Origin: CAZCGA01 sp964498075
Lineage (GTDB): Bacteria > Desulfobacterota > Binatia > HRBIN30
DNA: 54,980 nucleotides
Reading direction: 5' to 3'
Assembly (NCBI GenBank): GCA_964498075.1
Contig: CAZCGA010000030.1
Span: forward strand, 1-54,980
Position 1 is the first letter of the stretch; each line of letters starts with the position of its first letter. Positions 34,199-42,641 of this stretch are shown one piece after another. Made by a program: the position numbers and the translations under genes. The notes under the pieces are model-generated. The model had not been told where the DNA came from. It made no database searches and saw only the letters and a list, made by a program, of their open reading frames with translations.

Positions 34199-34438
34199 AT
34201 GAAAATCGCCGCGCAGGGACAGATCAGGATTCCCAGGACAGTGCAGAAGCAATTTGGACTCAAGCCCGGCACCGACGTTGAGTTGGTTCCTGAGAACGGC
34301 CGGGTGTACATCCGCAAGAAAGCCACCTCTCGCAGGGCCCACGGTTGGGACAAATGGATCGGGTATTGCCGCAGGAGCTTTGAGGACTTGGGCGATCCAT
34401 CCGTAGATGAGTACATCGAGATGGTGAGGGGTCGGTGA
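34199..34438 (+). CDS. AbrB/MazE-type antitoxin (SpoVT-AbrB domain)
   Basis: A 79-residue antitoxin. The SpoVT-AbrB swapped-hairpin domain occupies residues 1-42, with MKIAAQGQIRIPRTVQKQFG and the LKPGTDVELVPENGRVYI turn-strand. The C-terminal 35 residues, ending DPSVDEYIEMVRGR, are the toxin-binding tail. The stop overlaps the toxin start by four bases (GTGA at 34435). There is no ribosome site before ATG 34199, and TTGAGA lies at 34165-34170, so translation may begin close to the transcript end. It should autoregulate the operon, as such antitoxins do. Confidence 0.85.
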   Translation: MKIAAQGQIRIPRTVQKQFGLKPGTDVELVPENGRVYIRKKATSRRAHGWDKWIGYCRRSFEDLGDPSVDEYIEMVRGR

Positions 34439-34861
34439 TCACGGCGGTGGACACCAACGTCCTCCTCGATGTGCTGCGCCCGAATCCTGATTTTCTCGAC
34501 GCCCCTGAAGGCGCTCGTGGCCTGCGGCAACGAAGGTAGACTGGTCGTTTGCGACATCGCGTACGCGGAGCTGTGCGTTCACTTCCCCAACCGCAAAGCG
34601 TGCGACGGGTTCTTGCGGGACCGCCAGATTGGCCTGCAAGCGTTCACGCGTCCAGCCTGCGATCTTGCCGCCCGTGCTTGGAAGAAATACCGAGAGGCGG
34701 GAGGGCCTCGGGCGCGAATCCTCCCAGACTTCTTGATTGGTGGGCACGCGAAGACACGCACTTCACGCCTGCTCTCACGCGACCGTGGCTTCTATCGCAA
34801 GTACTTCCCGGAGTTAGTCTTGATCAATCCGGCCGCTGCGGGAGGCCCGGCGTCCGCATAG
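34435..34861 (+). pseudogene. VapC-like PIN toxin, frameshifted
   Basis: Frame one starts at GTG 34435 with VITAVDTNVLLDVLRPNPDF, the first PIN aspartate, and soon ends at a TAG near 34540. Frame two carries the remainder: LKALVACGNEGRLVVCDIAY, AELCVHFPNRKACDGFL, then ARILPDFLIGGHAKTRTSRL and SRDRGFYRKYFPELVLINP. The frame change falls at about 34500-34506 in GACGCCCCTGAAGG. All acidic PIN positions survive across the two frames, so damage is recent. Repaired length would be about 140 residues. The toxin is probably inactive while its antitoxin is intact. Confidence 0.78.
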
Positions 34862-34940
34862 GCTGGAGCGGCAGTTGATACTGCCGTTGTGGGGTCTGTC
34901 ACCCCGAGCAACACCCTAATCCGTTCCGAAAGCCCTCTGA

Positions 34941-35266
34941 CTATCGGGCGCTCGTCGCTGACGAGTCTCGAAACCAGCTCATCGTCAATGACGTGCTCAA
35001 CGCTCTCGAAGAAGGTCGGTCGCCGATCTTGCTCACAGAACGGAGGGACCATCTCGTCGCATGAGGACAAGCAGGAGGTGCGGGTCTTCGACTACGTCGA
35101 TCGTGGAGTGCCTATGCTGGCCCGTATGTTCGAAAAGCGGCTGCGCGGTTACCGCGCAATCGGGTACGAGCAGGCGACGGTGCCAACGGGATACGAGGGA
35201 GCACGGGATGAACCGGTGGTCGAACGGGATGACGAAGCGTTTCTGAGATTTGACGACTACACTTGA
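34941..35266 (+). pseudogene. Second TOTE helicase copy, C-terminal part with internal deletion
   Basis: This stretch repeats the end of the primase-helicase at high DNA identity. It begins in YRALVADESRNQLIVNDVLN and reads to LLTERRDHL, then jumps directly to SHEDKQEVRVFDYVDRGVPM and FEKRLRGYRAIGYEQATVP. About 245 bases present in the first copy (from just after 33650 to 33897) are absent at the join near 35056. This copy retains the base whose loss frameshifts the first one. There is no upstream helicase or primase, so it is a remnant of a duplication. Confidence 0.8.
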
Positions 35267-35391
35267 GCGGCCGCTTCTCGAGCTCAGCGGGGGCGCGTCT
35301 TGTGGGTGGGTGGCAAACCTGATCCAAGGACTTTCGTGGCGGCTCCGACTACGGCAGCTATACGGTCGCTGGCGCAAGCAGGCCGATACAC

Positions 35392-35541
35392 CCTGAAAAC
35401 GTCCCTGCCGGTGTGTGCGACACATGCGGCGAGCGGTATTTCAAAGCCACGGTGGTAAAGGCGATGGAACGCACTGCGAACTCTCAGGCAAGAGCACGAA
35501 GGACGATCGAAGTACCCGTGCGTCAACTTAAGGTCGCGTAG
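35392..35541 (+). pseudogene. YgiT/MqsA-type zinc-finger antitoxin remnant
   Basis: Reading in frame from 35392, PENVPAGVCDTCGERYFKAT then VVKAMERTANSQARARRTIE and a TAG at 35541. This is the C-terminal two-thirds of a YgiT-type zinc-finger protein, whose hallmark is ENVPAxVCxxCGExYF with a CxxC pair. The N-terminal CxxC half and start codon are not found upstream, and no MqsR/HigB-type toxin is next to it. The rest of 35267-35741 holds nothing else that I recognise. Confidence 0.6.
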
Positions 35542-35741
35542 GTCCATACTTGGATGGGGCTGGTGGCAGTGTTTGACGCTCCCCCCTTTCGCCGTCACGC
35601 CAGCTCATCGACAACCACTCAACGAACGCCTTGATTACGACGTCGTCGTGCGTGTTCCCTCTGCTGCAGAAGCGCTGGGTCGCCGCTGACCTGACAGCCG
35701 CCAGCGCGGAGGGGCGACAACCCCTCCGCGCCAGGCTGCGC

Positions 35742-37061
35742 TTACGAAGTGTGCCGGCGTGAGATCAACCGCAGCGCACCGCCTGCCAAGGTCAGGGCCA
35801 GCAACGCCATTGCCAGCTGACCCAACACTGGGGCTGGGGCTTGCCGCAAGGCTACCGCAATCCTTACCACGAGGCTGTACGTGCGTACTCCAACGCAACC
35901 CGTCGAGTCGGTTGCCGTAATGATCACCGAGAAGAGCCCCACTTGCGACGGGGTTCCCGAAAGCGTCGCCGTCGGGATGTCGAACATCAGGCCGAGCGGC
36001 GCGCTGGTCAGATCCGCAGCGAAGGTGAACCCTCCATTTCCGCCGGTTGCCGAAAAGCTCTGGGTGTAGAAGCTGCCAATCAAGGCGTTTGGAATCGCCA
36101 CCGGGTTCACGACAATCGGCGTCGTACATGTGGCAGGGTTGATGACCAACAACAGGTTCACCGACCCCGTACAACCATTCGCATCGGTCGCGGTGACCGT
36201 GATCGGGAAACTCCCCGAGCTTGTAGGAGTCTGCGATCCCGGGCTGAGGGTTGCGGTATTGTTCCCGTTGTCTACGAACATCAGTCCAGTCGGTAATGCG
36301 CCAGTGAGTGTCCAAGTGATCGGCGTCACACCACCGCTCGCCGAGAAAACCGTCGCCGGATAAGGCGTACCGACCGTTCCGGTGGGAAGCGATGTCGGAC
36401 TAACCGAAATCGCTGGGCAGGCGACGTTGGCAAGGAAAAGAGTTTCCGGTCCGCCGCTCGATGTTTGCCCTCCGCTTCCGACCCCGGCAGTTGCTGCAAG
36501 ACCAATGCGGTTCGCGGGATTCGGAAAACCCGGTGCCGCATTGGCGGCAGCAACCTGACTCGTGTCGAGCCGAAACACCATTCCAGACCCGCCGACGCCG
36601 TGGACGATATCGGGGAAGTCCACTGGGGTGAAAACATTGGAGGTGAAAATGGTGGCGCCGGCAGGTGAATAGATGGTCAGGATGAGATTGTTCAAGATGA
36701 TCGCTGAGTCATTTTCCGTGGCGTTGAAAATGACGCGCAAGTTGGCGGCATTGGTGAGGGCAATCTCCGAGAACGTGCGCGTTATGCTCTTGGCAGGTTT
36801 TTCGTCGCCGCCCGCGACTCCTCCGGGACACGGCGCACCAACGACATCCACCGCCCCGTTCCATTTGACACAGCCCGACTCGCTGGGACTGTTCTGAATC
36901 GTGAGCGTCGTGAATACCGCGCCAAGACCCGTACCCTTGATGGTCTCGTTCTGATCAAACACCAGCGACCCAGCCCCCGGACGCGGCACCAATAACATCA
37001 AAATGACAAAGGCCCACAAGCCGCCGATCTCCTCAGCCGTGCGCTTCCGTCTCCTCGTCAT
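35742..37061 (-). CDS. Cell-surface protein with two putative-Ig (He_PIG) domains and C-terminal anchor
   Basis: A 439-residue secreted protein. It has a basic start and signal-type hydrophobic stretch (about 15-35), then a beta-rich domain of about 180 residues resembling proprotein-convertase P-like or subtilisin-associated folds. Two He_PIG repeats follow, seen as LPTGTVGTPYPATVFSASGG and IPNALIGSFYTQSFSATGG, each with a GLMF turn. The tail APVLGQLAMALLALTLAGGA ends in RLISRRHTS, a helix plus basic residues like the tail of the protein at 16035. GGAGGAGAGGAGAG precedes ATG 37061. It is probably anchored at or exported through the envelope; the ligand is unknown. Confidence 0.75.
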   Translation of the reverse strand: MTRRRKRTAEEIGGLWAFVILMLLVPRPGAGSLVFDQNETIKGTGLGAVFTTLTIQNSPSESGCVKWNGAVDVVGAPCPGGVAGGDEKPAKSITRTFSEIALTNAANLRVIFNATENDSAIILNNLILTIYSPAGATIFTSNVFTPVDFPDIVHGVGGSGMVFRLDTSQVAAANAAPGFPNPANRIGLAATAGVGSGGQTSSGGPETLFLANVACPAISVSPTSLPTGTVGTPYPATVFSASGGVTPITWTLTGALPTGLMFVDNGNNTATLSPGSQTPTSSGSFPITVTATDANGCTGSVNLLLVINPATCTTPIVVNPVAIPNALIGSFYTQSFSATGGNGGFTFAADLTSAPLGLMFDIPTATLSGTPSQVGLFSVIITATDSTGCVGVRTYSLVVRIAVALRQAPAPVLGQLAMALLALTLAGGALRLISRRHTS

Positions 37062-37319
37062 TGTTCTCTCCTCTCCTCCGCGTCGCCAAAGTGGGAGCAC
37101 AACGCCCCGCTCACTGAGCGCTTAGCAGCGAAGCCGCCCGTGCATTCCGGCCAGAGCGACGTATCGAAAAAATACCAGGCTGTCAACCTATCTCGCTCAC
37201 TCACCATCACCATTTGCCGCCGCGCCTGCACCTTGCTTCAGGGCGCTTCTTTCAAAGACAGCTTGAGCAGCAGCTTGATCCGTTCGAGGAATGCTGCGAT
37301 CGGGCGTGCTTGGCCTCTC

Positions 37320-37481
37320 TGAACACGAACCGTCTCCCTCCGCGAGCGAGCGCGCATAGCGCAGCGTGATGTAGGCATCGTCGGACGGCTGGGGTCCAGC
37401 GTACAGCCCCACGAATGCGAATGCCGCAGCCGAGCCGGCCAACAATGCACGGCGTCGTGGAGCAGTCATCTGCACGGCCAT
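37320..37481 (-). pseudogene. N-terminal remnant of a GT39/ArnT-like membrane glycosyltransferase
   Basis: Beginning at ATG 37481 or 37469, the minus strand reads MTAPRRRALLAGSAAAFAFV then QPSDDAYITLRYARSLAEGD. The DDAYITxRYARxLAEGxG segment is the hallmark first loop of ArnT/GT39-type transferases that use polyprenyl-phosphate sugars. The frame then loses the family pattern, although an adjacent frame gives RRFVFREAK, and nothing of the remaining transmembrane protein is present. Together with the rest of 37062-37596, where I see no other gene, this is a decayed fragment near the right edge of the accessory region. Confidence 0.55.
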
Positions 37482-37596
37482 CGGCGTGCCGAGCGGCAAA
37501 CCACCGCTGCAGACGGCTAGTGGGGCCTTTTGAAGCCGGGCGACGTAGTGTTGACGAAGGCTCGAAAGGGCTGTAACCGAGGGACGCAAGGGCGAC

Positions 37597-38700
37597 GTGT
37601 CCAACATCCGCCGCGACATCAAGCCCGGCCCGCTGGGCCGGGTATTTGTCCAGTCCGAGTTCATCGACTGGCTCACGCGGTTGCTGCTCCTCTGCCTGAT
37701 CGCCAGCACCGGCAACGCGCAAGCGCTGCCGTCCGGTGGGACGGACCTCGCGGCGCGGCTGTCCTCCGCCGCGGCGGCGATGGAGTACTGGGACGTCACC
37801 GCGGTGCTCCAGTCGGGGCATCGCTTCGCGGCGCGCTTCCTGATCACCAACGAAGGTCCCGGCACGCGTACCGCGGCGGCGGTTGGCCATCTGCTCTTGC
37901 CGGATGGGACGCTGGTGCCGGTCGCGTACGGCCGCACGCGCGAGGCGTGGACGCTCAGTGCGGACGGACGCCGGCTCAAGATCGCGTCGGCCGTGCTCGA
38001 CCTCGGCCACCCGGTGGTACGAGTCGAGGTGGACAGCGACCGGCTGGGTATCAAGCTCGGGCTCGAGATCGAGCCCGCTGGCGCGCCGGTCTCCCTCAGC
38101 CCGCTGCCGGGTGCATATGCCATCGAAGCGTTGGCACCCGCCGCCACGCACGGCACGCTGTGGCTGCACGGGATGCCCGCGCCGGTGCCGCTGGAGGGAA
38201 CCCTCGCCCTCACCCACACGTGGATGGAGCGCAGCGAGGTCGACCTGGTGCACCGGCGTGCCGAGCTGTTCGGCCGCAGCGGCGACGTCGGCCTATACCT
38301 GGCCGATCTGACGCTGGCCGACGGTCGGCGGCGCGGCGCCCTGGTCGTCTGGCGCGGCGCGGACGTGCGGCAGCGGTCGGACGATCCGCCGGTGGCGTTT
38401 AGCGACGCGCTGCTGACCCCGAGGGATCCGCATTATCCGGTGGCGCAGCACTGGGAGGCGCGCAATGGACAGGCGCACGTGCAGGCACGTCTGCAGCGCG
38501 AGTGGCTGCGCTGGGATCTGCTCGATAGCGTTCCGCAGCCGTTCCGCTTCCTGCTTTCCTTCAAGGCGCAGCCGCAGCGCGTCTGGGCGGATGCGGATTT
38601 CGAGCTCACCCTCGCGGACGGCGACGCGCCGTCGGCGCTCGCAGTCCAGGGGCTCGGGGTCGGCGTCGTTACCTTCTTGAGCCCGCTGCCGGCGCGTTGA
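37597..38700 (+). CDS. Secreted protein of unknown function (lipocalin/CrtC-like, tentative)
   Basis: A 367-residue protein with an N-terminal hydrophobic stretch (about 23-42) that could be a late signal peptide or anchor. The mature part is rich in beta strands: YWDVTAVLQSGHRFAARFLI, NEGPGTRTAAAVGHLLLPDG, then TREAWTLSADGRRLKIASA. This arrangement of YW, hRF, NxGPG and LPDG resembles AttH/CrtC/Svf1-type double-lipocalin proteins that act on hydrophobic substrates. The match is by eye only. AAGGGC precedes GTG 37597. It is convergent with the ABC transporter, 12 bases apart. Confidence 0.6.
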   Translation: MSNIRRDIKPGPLGRVFVQSEFIDWLTRLLLLCLIASTGNAQALPSGGTDLAARLSSAAAAMEYWDVTAVLQSGHRFAARFLITNEGPGTRTAAAVGHLLLPDGTLVPVAYGRTREAWTLSADGRRLKIASAVLDLGHPVVRVEVDSDRLGIKLGLEIEPAGAPVSLSPLPGAYAIEALAPAATHGTLWLHGMPAPVPLEGTLALTHTWMERSEVDLVHRRAELFGRSGDVGLYLADLTLADGRRRGALVVWRGADVRQRSDDPPVAFSDALLTPRDPHYPVAQHWEARNGQAHVQARLQREWLRWDLLDSVPQPFRFLLSFKAQPQRVWADADFELTLADGDAPSALAVQGLGVGVVTFLSPLPAR

Positions 38701-38712
38701 GGCTGGAGTGTC

Positions 38713-40458
38713 TCAGCCGCCCGCGACACTGCGCTCGTCGGCGCCCGTGCCGGAGCGCACGAGTGCGATGCGCCCGTTGCCGACGCGGTAGACGTTGTCG
38801 GCGATCTCAACCAAGTGCCCGTGATGACAGATCGCGATCAGGGTCATCGATCCCGCCAGCTGGCGCAGGGTCTCACAGATGCTGCGCTCGGTCGCCGGGT
38901 CCAGTGCCGTTGTGGCCTCATCGAGAACGAGCAGCGCCGGACGGCGGACCACGGCACGCGCCAACGCGACGCGCTGGCGTTGCCCACCCGAGAGACGCAG
39001 GCCGCGCTCGCCGACGACCGTGTCGAGGCCCGCTGGTAGGACGCTCACGAACTCCCAGGCTCCGGCGGCCTCGAGGGCCGCGACCACGTCGTCGCGCGAC
39101 ACGCTGGGATCGCCCAGGGTGACGTTCATCGCGACGCTGTCGTGCAGCATCAGCGTCTCCTGCGGGACGTACCCGATCATCTCACGCCACCGGCGGGCGT
39201 CGATCTCGCTCAGCGGGACGCCATCGACGAACACTCCACCGGCCCCCGGCTGCAAGAGGCCGATGATCAGGTCGGCGACAGTCGTCTTGCCGGCACCCGA
39301 GGGTCCGGTGATCACAGTGAGGGTCCCCGCCGGAATCGCCAACGAAGCGTCGCGCAGGATCCAGTCCCGCTCGTAGGCAAACCCGACGCCCGCCAAGCGG
39401 ATCTCCCGCTGCAGGCTGGGCTCGCGCCCGCCGGGCAGGACCTCGACGGCCGCGTGAGCGTGGCGCGTGAGATCGCGCAGCGCCCAGAAGGCACTGGCGC
39501 GCGCCGCCATATACTGGAAATCTTTCTGCACCCGACTCACCGCGCCGAGCAAGCGGGCGCACAGGAAGACCAGCATGATCACCTCGGCCAGCGGCATCGC
39601 CAACAGGGCGACTGCGACGTACAGCGACGTGGCGAGGAAGAGGAAGATCAACGGCTCCTGCAGCGAGTCCATCGCCGCGGTGCTGATCACTTCGCGCTGC
39701 AGCGCGCGGTTCAAGCGCCGAGTCTCGCCCTCCAACACCGGGGCGATGAGCGGCTCGCGCGCCATGGCCTTGAGCGCCTTCACAGACTGCAACGTGTCGG
39801 TGAGCCGCGCCAGCAGGGTACGCATGAGCTTCGTCTGGCGCGCCCCGGCGCGGCGCGCCATGCGCACCAGGCGGCTCAGTACCACGACGATCAAGACCCC
39901 GCCGGCGAGGGCGACCGCGGCCGCTTGCCACGACACCAAGCAGGCGACTGCGGTGTAGACGACTGCCTGCACGACGAACGCGAGAATCGTGGTGGCACGC
40001 AGATAGGCCTCAGCGGCCAATTGTGCCTCCCGTGCAAAGGCGTTGGCCACGAGGCTGATGGGTTGGTGCACATAGTACTCCCACCGCGCCGTCAGCAGAG
40101 CGCGGATCAACTCGAGGCGCAATGTCGTCGCGGTGTGCGCGACGGTGTAGCCGACCTGCCGGTGGGCGACCAGCAGGAGGACCGCCTTGAGCAGTATACC
40201 GGCAAGGGCGAGCGCGAACAGTGCGCGCATCGTCGGCTCGAGCCCGATCGCGTGGAACAACCCCCGCACCCGCTCTTCCAGTGCCGTGTCGCCCCGACTT
40301 CCCATCGCCGGGGCGGCCGCGCCCGGCTCCGCAAGGCGCATGAGCGGCAGGACGCTGGACACGCCGAGGCCATCAGCCAGCGCCGCCAGGAGCAGACAGA
40401 GCATCGTGAGGAGAGTGCGCCGCGGATAGGCGCGCGCGAAGACGAGCAGCAGCCTCAT
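38713..40458 (-). CDS. ABC transporter, fused permease/ATPase (MsbA type)
   Basis: A 581-residue half-transporter. The N-terminal 330 residues form a six-helix exporter domain. The ATPase has Walker A GPSGAGKTT, Q-loop YVPQETLML, signature LSGGQRQRVALARA, Walker B ALLVLDEATTALD and the H-loop histidine in LIAICHHGHL. Half-transporters of this type flip lipids or lipid-linked glycans across the inner membrane as homodimers. The neighbouring genes suggest a glycolipid cargo. AAAGGAAG precedes ATG 40458; the open frame continues far upstream but only as antisense of the next gene. Confidence 0.92.
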   Translation of the reverse strand: MRLLLVFARAYPRRTLLTMLCLLLAALADGLGVSSVLPLMRLAEPGAAAPAMGSRGDTALEERVRGLFHAIGLEPTMRALFALALAGILLKAVLLLVAHRQVGYTVAHTATTLRLELIRALLTARWEYYVHQPISLVANAFAREAQLAAEAYLRATTILAFVVQAVVYTAVACLVSWQAAAVALAGGVLIVVVLSRLVRMARRAGARQTKLMRTLLARLTDTLQSVKALKAMAREPLIAPVLEGETRRLNRALQREVISTAAMDSLQEPLIFLFLATSLYVAVALLAMPLAEVIMLVFLCARLLGAVSRVQKDFQYMAARASAFWALRDLTRHAHAAVEVLPGGREPSLQREIRLAGVGFAYERDWILRDASLAIPAGTLTVITGPSGAGKTTVADLIIGLLQPGAGGVFVDGVPLSEIDARRWREMIGYVPQETLMLHDSVAMNVTLGDPSVSRDDVVAALEAAGAWEFVSVLPAGLDTVVGERGLRLSGGQRQRVALARAVVRRPALLVLDEATTALDPATERSICETLRQLAGSMTLIAICHHGHLVEIADNVYRVGNGRIALVRSGTGADERSVAGG

Positions 40459-40620
40459 CGGGGCTTCCTTTAGCAAGATGCAGCTGGAAGTGACACCGGC
40501 GAGCCCTGACGAATCCGCGGTGGCTGGCTTGACCCGGCCGCCGACATTTCCTATGGAGTCGAGACTCGCTGTCTGGCTTCCACGCAAACGGCAGCGGCGA
40601 GTTGCTCCAGCGGATCCCGC

Positions 40621-41814
40621 ATGCCACGCGCCATACCCGACCCGGTTCCACCCGTTGTCTCCGCGGCCCCGCGCCCGGGCGCACCGCTGCGTGTCAAACC
40701 CGTCGAGACGCGGCGCGACCTGCACGATTTCATCCACCTCCCGTATGAGCTCTACGCCGGCGATCCGGTGTGGGTGCCGCCGTTGTTGAGCGAGCAACGG
40801 CACCAGTTCTCCAAGCGCAGCCCCTTCTTCCAGCACGCCACTGTACAACTGTGGGTGGCGTACCGCGGCGACCGCCCCGTCGGCCGCATCAGCGCCCAGG
40901 TGGACCACTTGCGCATCGAGCGCTACAACGACGCGACCGGGCACTTCGGCGTGCTCGAGGCGATCGACGATCCGGCGGTCTTCGCCGCCCTGCTCAGCGC
41001 GGCGGAGGAGTGGCTCCGCACGCAGGGCATGCGGCGCGTGATCGGGCCGTTCAACCTGTCGATCAACGGCGACATCGGCATCCTGCTCGACGGCTTCGAC
41101 GCGGCGCCGGTGTTCCTCACCGGCCACGGCCGCCCCTACTACGCTGCACGCGTGGAGGAGCAGGGATATCGCAAGGCCAAAGACGTCGTTGCCTACCGCC
41201 TCGACCCGACGGTTACACCGCCGCGAGCGATGACCGAGAGCGCCCGGCGCGCGCGCGAGTCGGCGCGCATCCGCATCCGCCCGGTCGACAAGTCGCGGCT
41301 CAAGGCGGAAGCCGCGGTCATCAGCGAAATCTTCAACGATGCGTGGGCAGACCACTGGGGCTTCGTGCCGTTCACCGAGGCCGAGTTCGCGGAGCTGGCG
41401 AGTGCAGTCCGCTACTTCGTGCCGGCGCAACTGGTCCAGTTCGCGGAGGTCGACGGCGAGCTGGCGGCGATGATCGTCATCGTACCGAATCTGAACGAGC
41501 TCATCACCGATCTGGGCGGGCGCTTGCTGCCGTTCGGATGGCTGCGCCTGTTGGTGCGGCTGTGGCGCCGGCCGCCACGCTCGGCGCGCGTCGCCCTCAT
41601 GGGGGTGCGGAAGAAGTTCCAGGGCTCGACGCTGACCCTGGCCCTGGCGTTCGGCCTCATCGAAGCGGTGCGGCAGCCGGTGTTGGACCGACAGATGCGC
41701 TATCTCGAGATGGGCTGGACGCTGGAGGACAACTTCGCGATGCTGCGCATCAAGCGGCTGCTCGGCGGCCGGCTGTGCAAGACCTACCGCGTGTACGACA
41801 AGTCCTTGGTCTGA
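40621..41814 (+). CDS. GNAT-fold N-acyltransferase-like protein
   Basis: A 397-residue protein. The N-terminal region DFIHLPYELYAGDPVWVPPL is typical of a family of paired-GNAT-like proteins of about 370-400 residues in which two acetyltransferase-like domains are in tandem. The first half continues WVAYRGDRPVGRISAQVDHL and GFFG-like FGVLEAIDDPAVFAALL. The second includes ISEIFNDAWADHWGFVPFTE and LVQFAEVDGELAAMIVIVPN. Acceptor and acyl donor are unknown. Members are often near lipid or glycolipid biosynthesis genes, as here. It starts the short plus-strand pair, with the nucleotidyltransferase seven bases downstream. Confidence 0.75.
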   Translation: MPRAIPDPVPPVVSAAPRPGAPLRVKPVETRRDLHDFIHLPYELYAGDPVWVPPLLSEQRHQFSKRSPFFQHATVQLWVAYRGDRPVGRISAQVDHLRIERYNDATGHFGVLEAIDDPAVFAALLSAAEEWLRTQGMRRVIGPFNLSINGDIGILLDGFDAAPVFLTGHGRPYYAARVEEQGYRKAKDVVAYRLDPTVTPPRAMTESARRARESARIRIRPVDKSRLKAEAAVISEIFNDAWADHWGFVPFTEAEFAELASAVRYFVPAQLVQFAEVDGELAAMIVIVPNLNELITDLGGRLLPFGWLRLLVRLWRRPPRSARVALMGVRKKFQGSTLTLALAFGLIEAVRQPVLDRQMRYLEMGWTLEDNFAMLRIKRLLGGRLCKTYRVYDKSLV

Positions 41815-41821
41815 GGGCGGC

Positions 41822-42616
41822 GTGTCCGTCCCCAGGAAACCGTTCACCGCGCTGGTGATGGCGGGTAGCCGGCCCGGTGACCCGCTGGCGCTCGCAGCGG
41901 GGGTTGCACAGAAGCCGCTGATACCGGTCGCCGGCGTGCCGATGCTGGTGCGTGTACTCCGCACGCTGCGCGCCGCGCCGCGGGTTGACCGTCTGGTGAT
42001 CTGCGGCCTCGATCCGGCGCTGGCGCGGCTCGACCCGGCCCTGGGCGCGCTCGAGTGCGTTCGCGGCGGTGCAACGCCCGGTGCGAGCGCAGCGCTGGCG
42101 ATCGCCACGCTCGGCCTCACCCCGCCGGTGCTCATCACCACTGCCGACCACCCGTTGCTGTCCGCCGACACGGTGGACGAGTTCTGCGCCGCGTCGGCCG
42201 CGGAGGATGCCGACGTGACCTTCGGCATCGTGCCGGCCGCAGCCGTAACCGCGGCGTTTCCTGGGATCCGGCGCACCCGCTACCGCTTTCGCGACGGTGC
42301 GTTTTGCGGCTGCAACCTCTACGGGCTGCTCACGCCGCGGGGCTGCACCGCTCCGGCCGCGTGGACGCGAGTCGAGCAGCACCGCAAGCAGCCGTGGCGC
42401 ATGGTTGGTGCGCTGGGTGTCGGCGTGCTCATCCGCTTCCTGCTCGGCCGCCTTGCCCTCGACGACGTCACGGCGCTGGCACAGTCGCGCATCGGTCTAC
42501 GCACCCGGGCGGTGCGCCTGTCGGAGCCAGCCGCCGGCTTCGACGTGGACACCGTCGCACAGTGGCGTGCCGCTGAAGCCTATCTGAGTCAGCGCGCGCC
42601 GGCGCCACCCGAGTAG
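41822..42616 (+). CDS. Nucleotidyltransferase (MobA/GT-A-like)
   Basis: A 264-residue GT-A-type nucleotidyltransferase. The nucleotide-binding start is FTALVMAGSRPGDPLALAAG, then KPLIPVAGVPMLVRVLRTL. The metal-binding aspartate appears in LITTADHPLLS. The GxxP(L) lysine KPL is present. Such enzymes attach CMP, GMP or UMP to a phosphorylated compound; the substrate is unknown. The GTG at 41822 follows GAGGGCG. The C-terminal half, with VGVLIRFLLGRLALDD, contains a hydrophobic patch that could bind membrane. It may supply an activated head-group for the CDP-alcohol enzymes on the opposite strand. Confidence 0.75.
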   Translation: MSVPRKPFTALVMAGSRPGDPLALAAGVAQKPLIPVAGVPMLVRVLRTLRAAPRVDRLVICGLDPALARLDPALGALECVRGGATPGASAALAIATLGLTPPVLITTADHPLLSADTVDEFCAASAAEDADVTFGIVPAAAVTAAFPGIRRTRYRFRDGAFCGCNLYGLLTPRGCTAPAAWTRVEQHRKQPWRMVGALGVGVLIRFLLGRLALDDVTALAQSRIGLRTRAVRLSEPAAGFDVDTVAQWRAAEAYLSQRAPAPPE

Positions 42617-42641
42617 CCGTGCGGGGCGCAGTGCCCAGCAC

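Noticed and set aside
38713..42276. Minus-strand open frame of 1187 codons
   Set aside because: Only the part to 40458 is the ABC transporter. The rest is antisense to the GNAT-like and nucleotidyltransferase genes, which have proper motifs on the plus strand.
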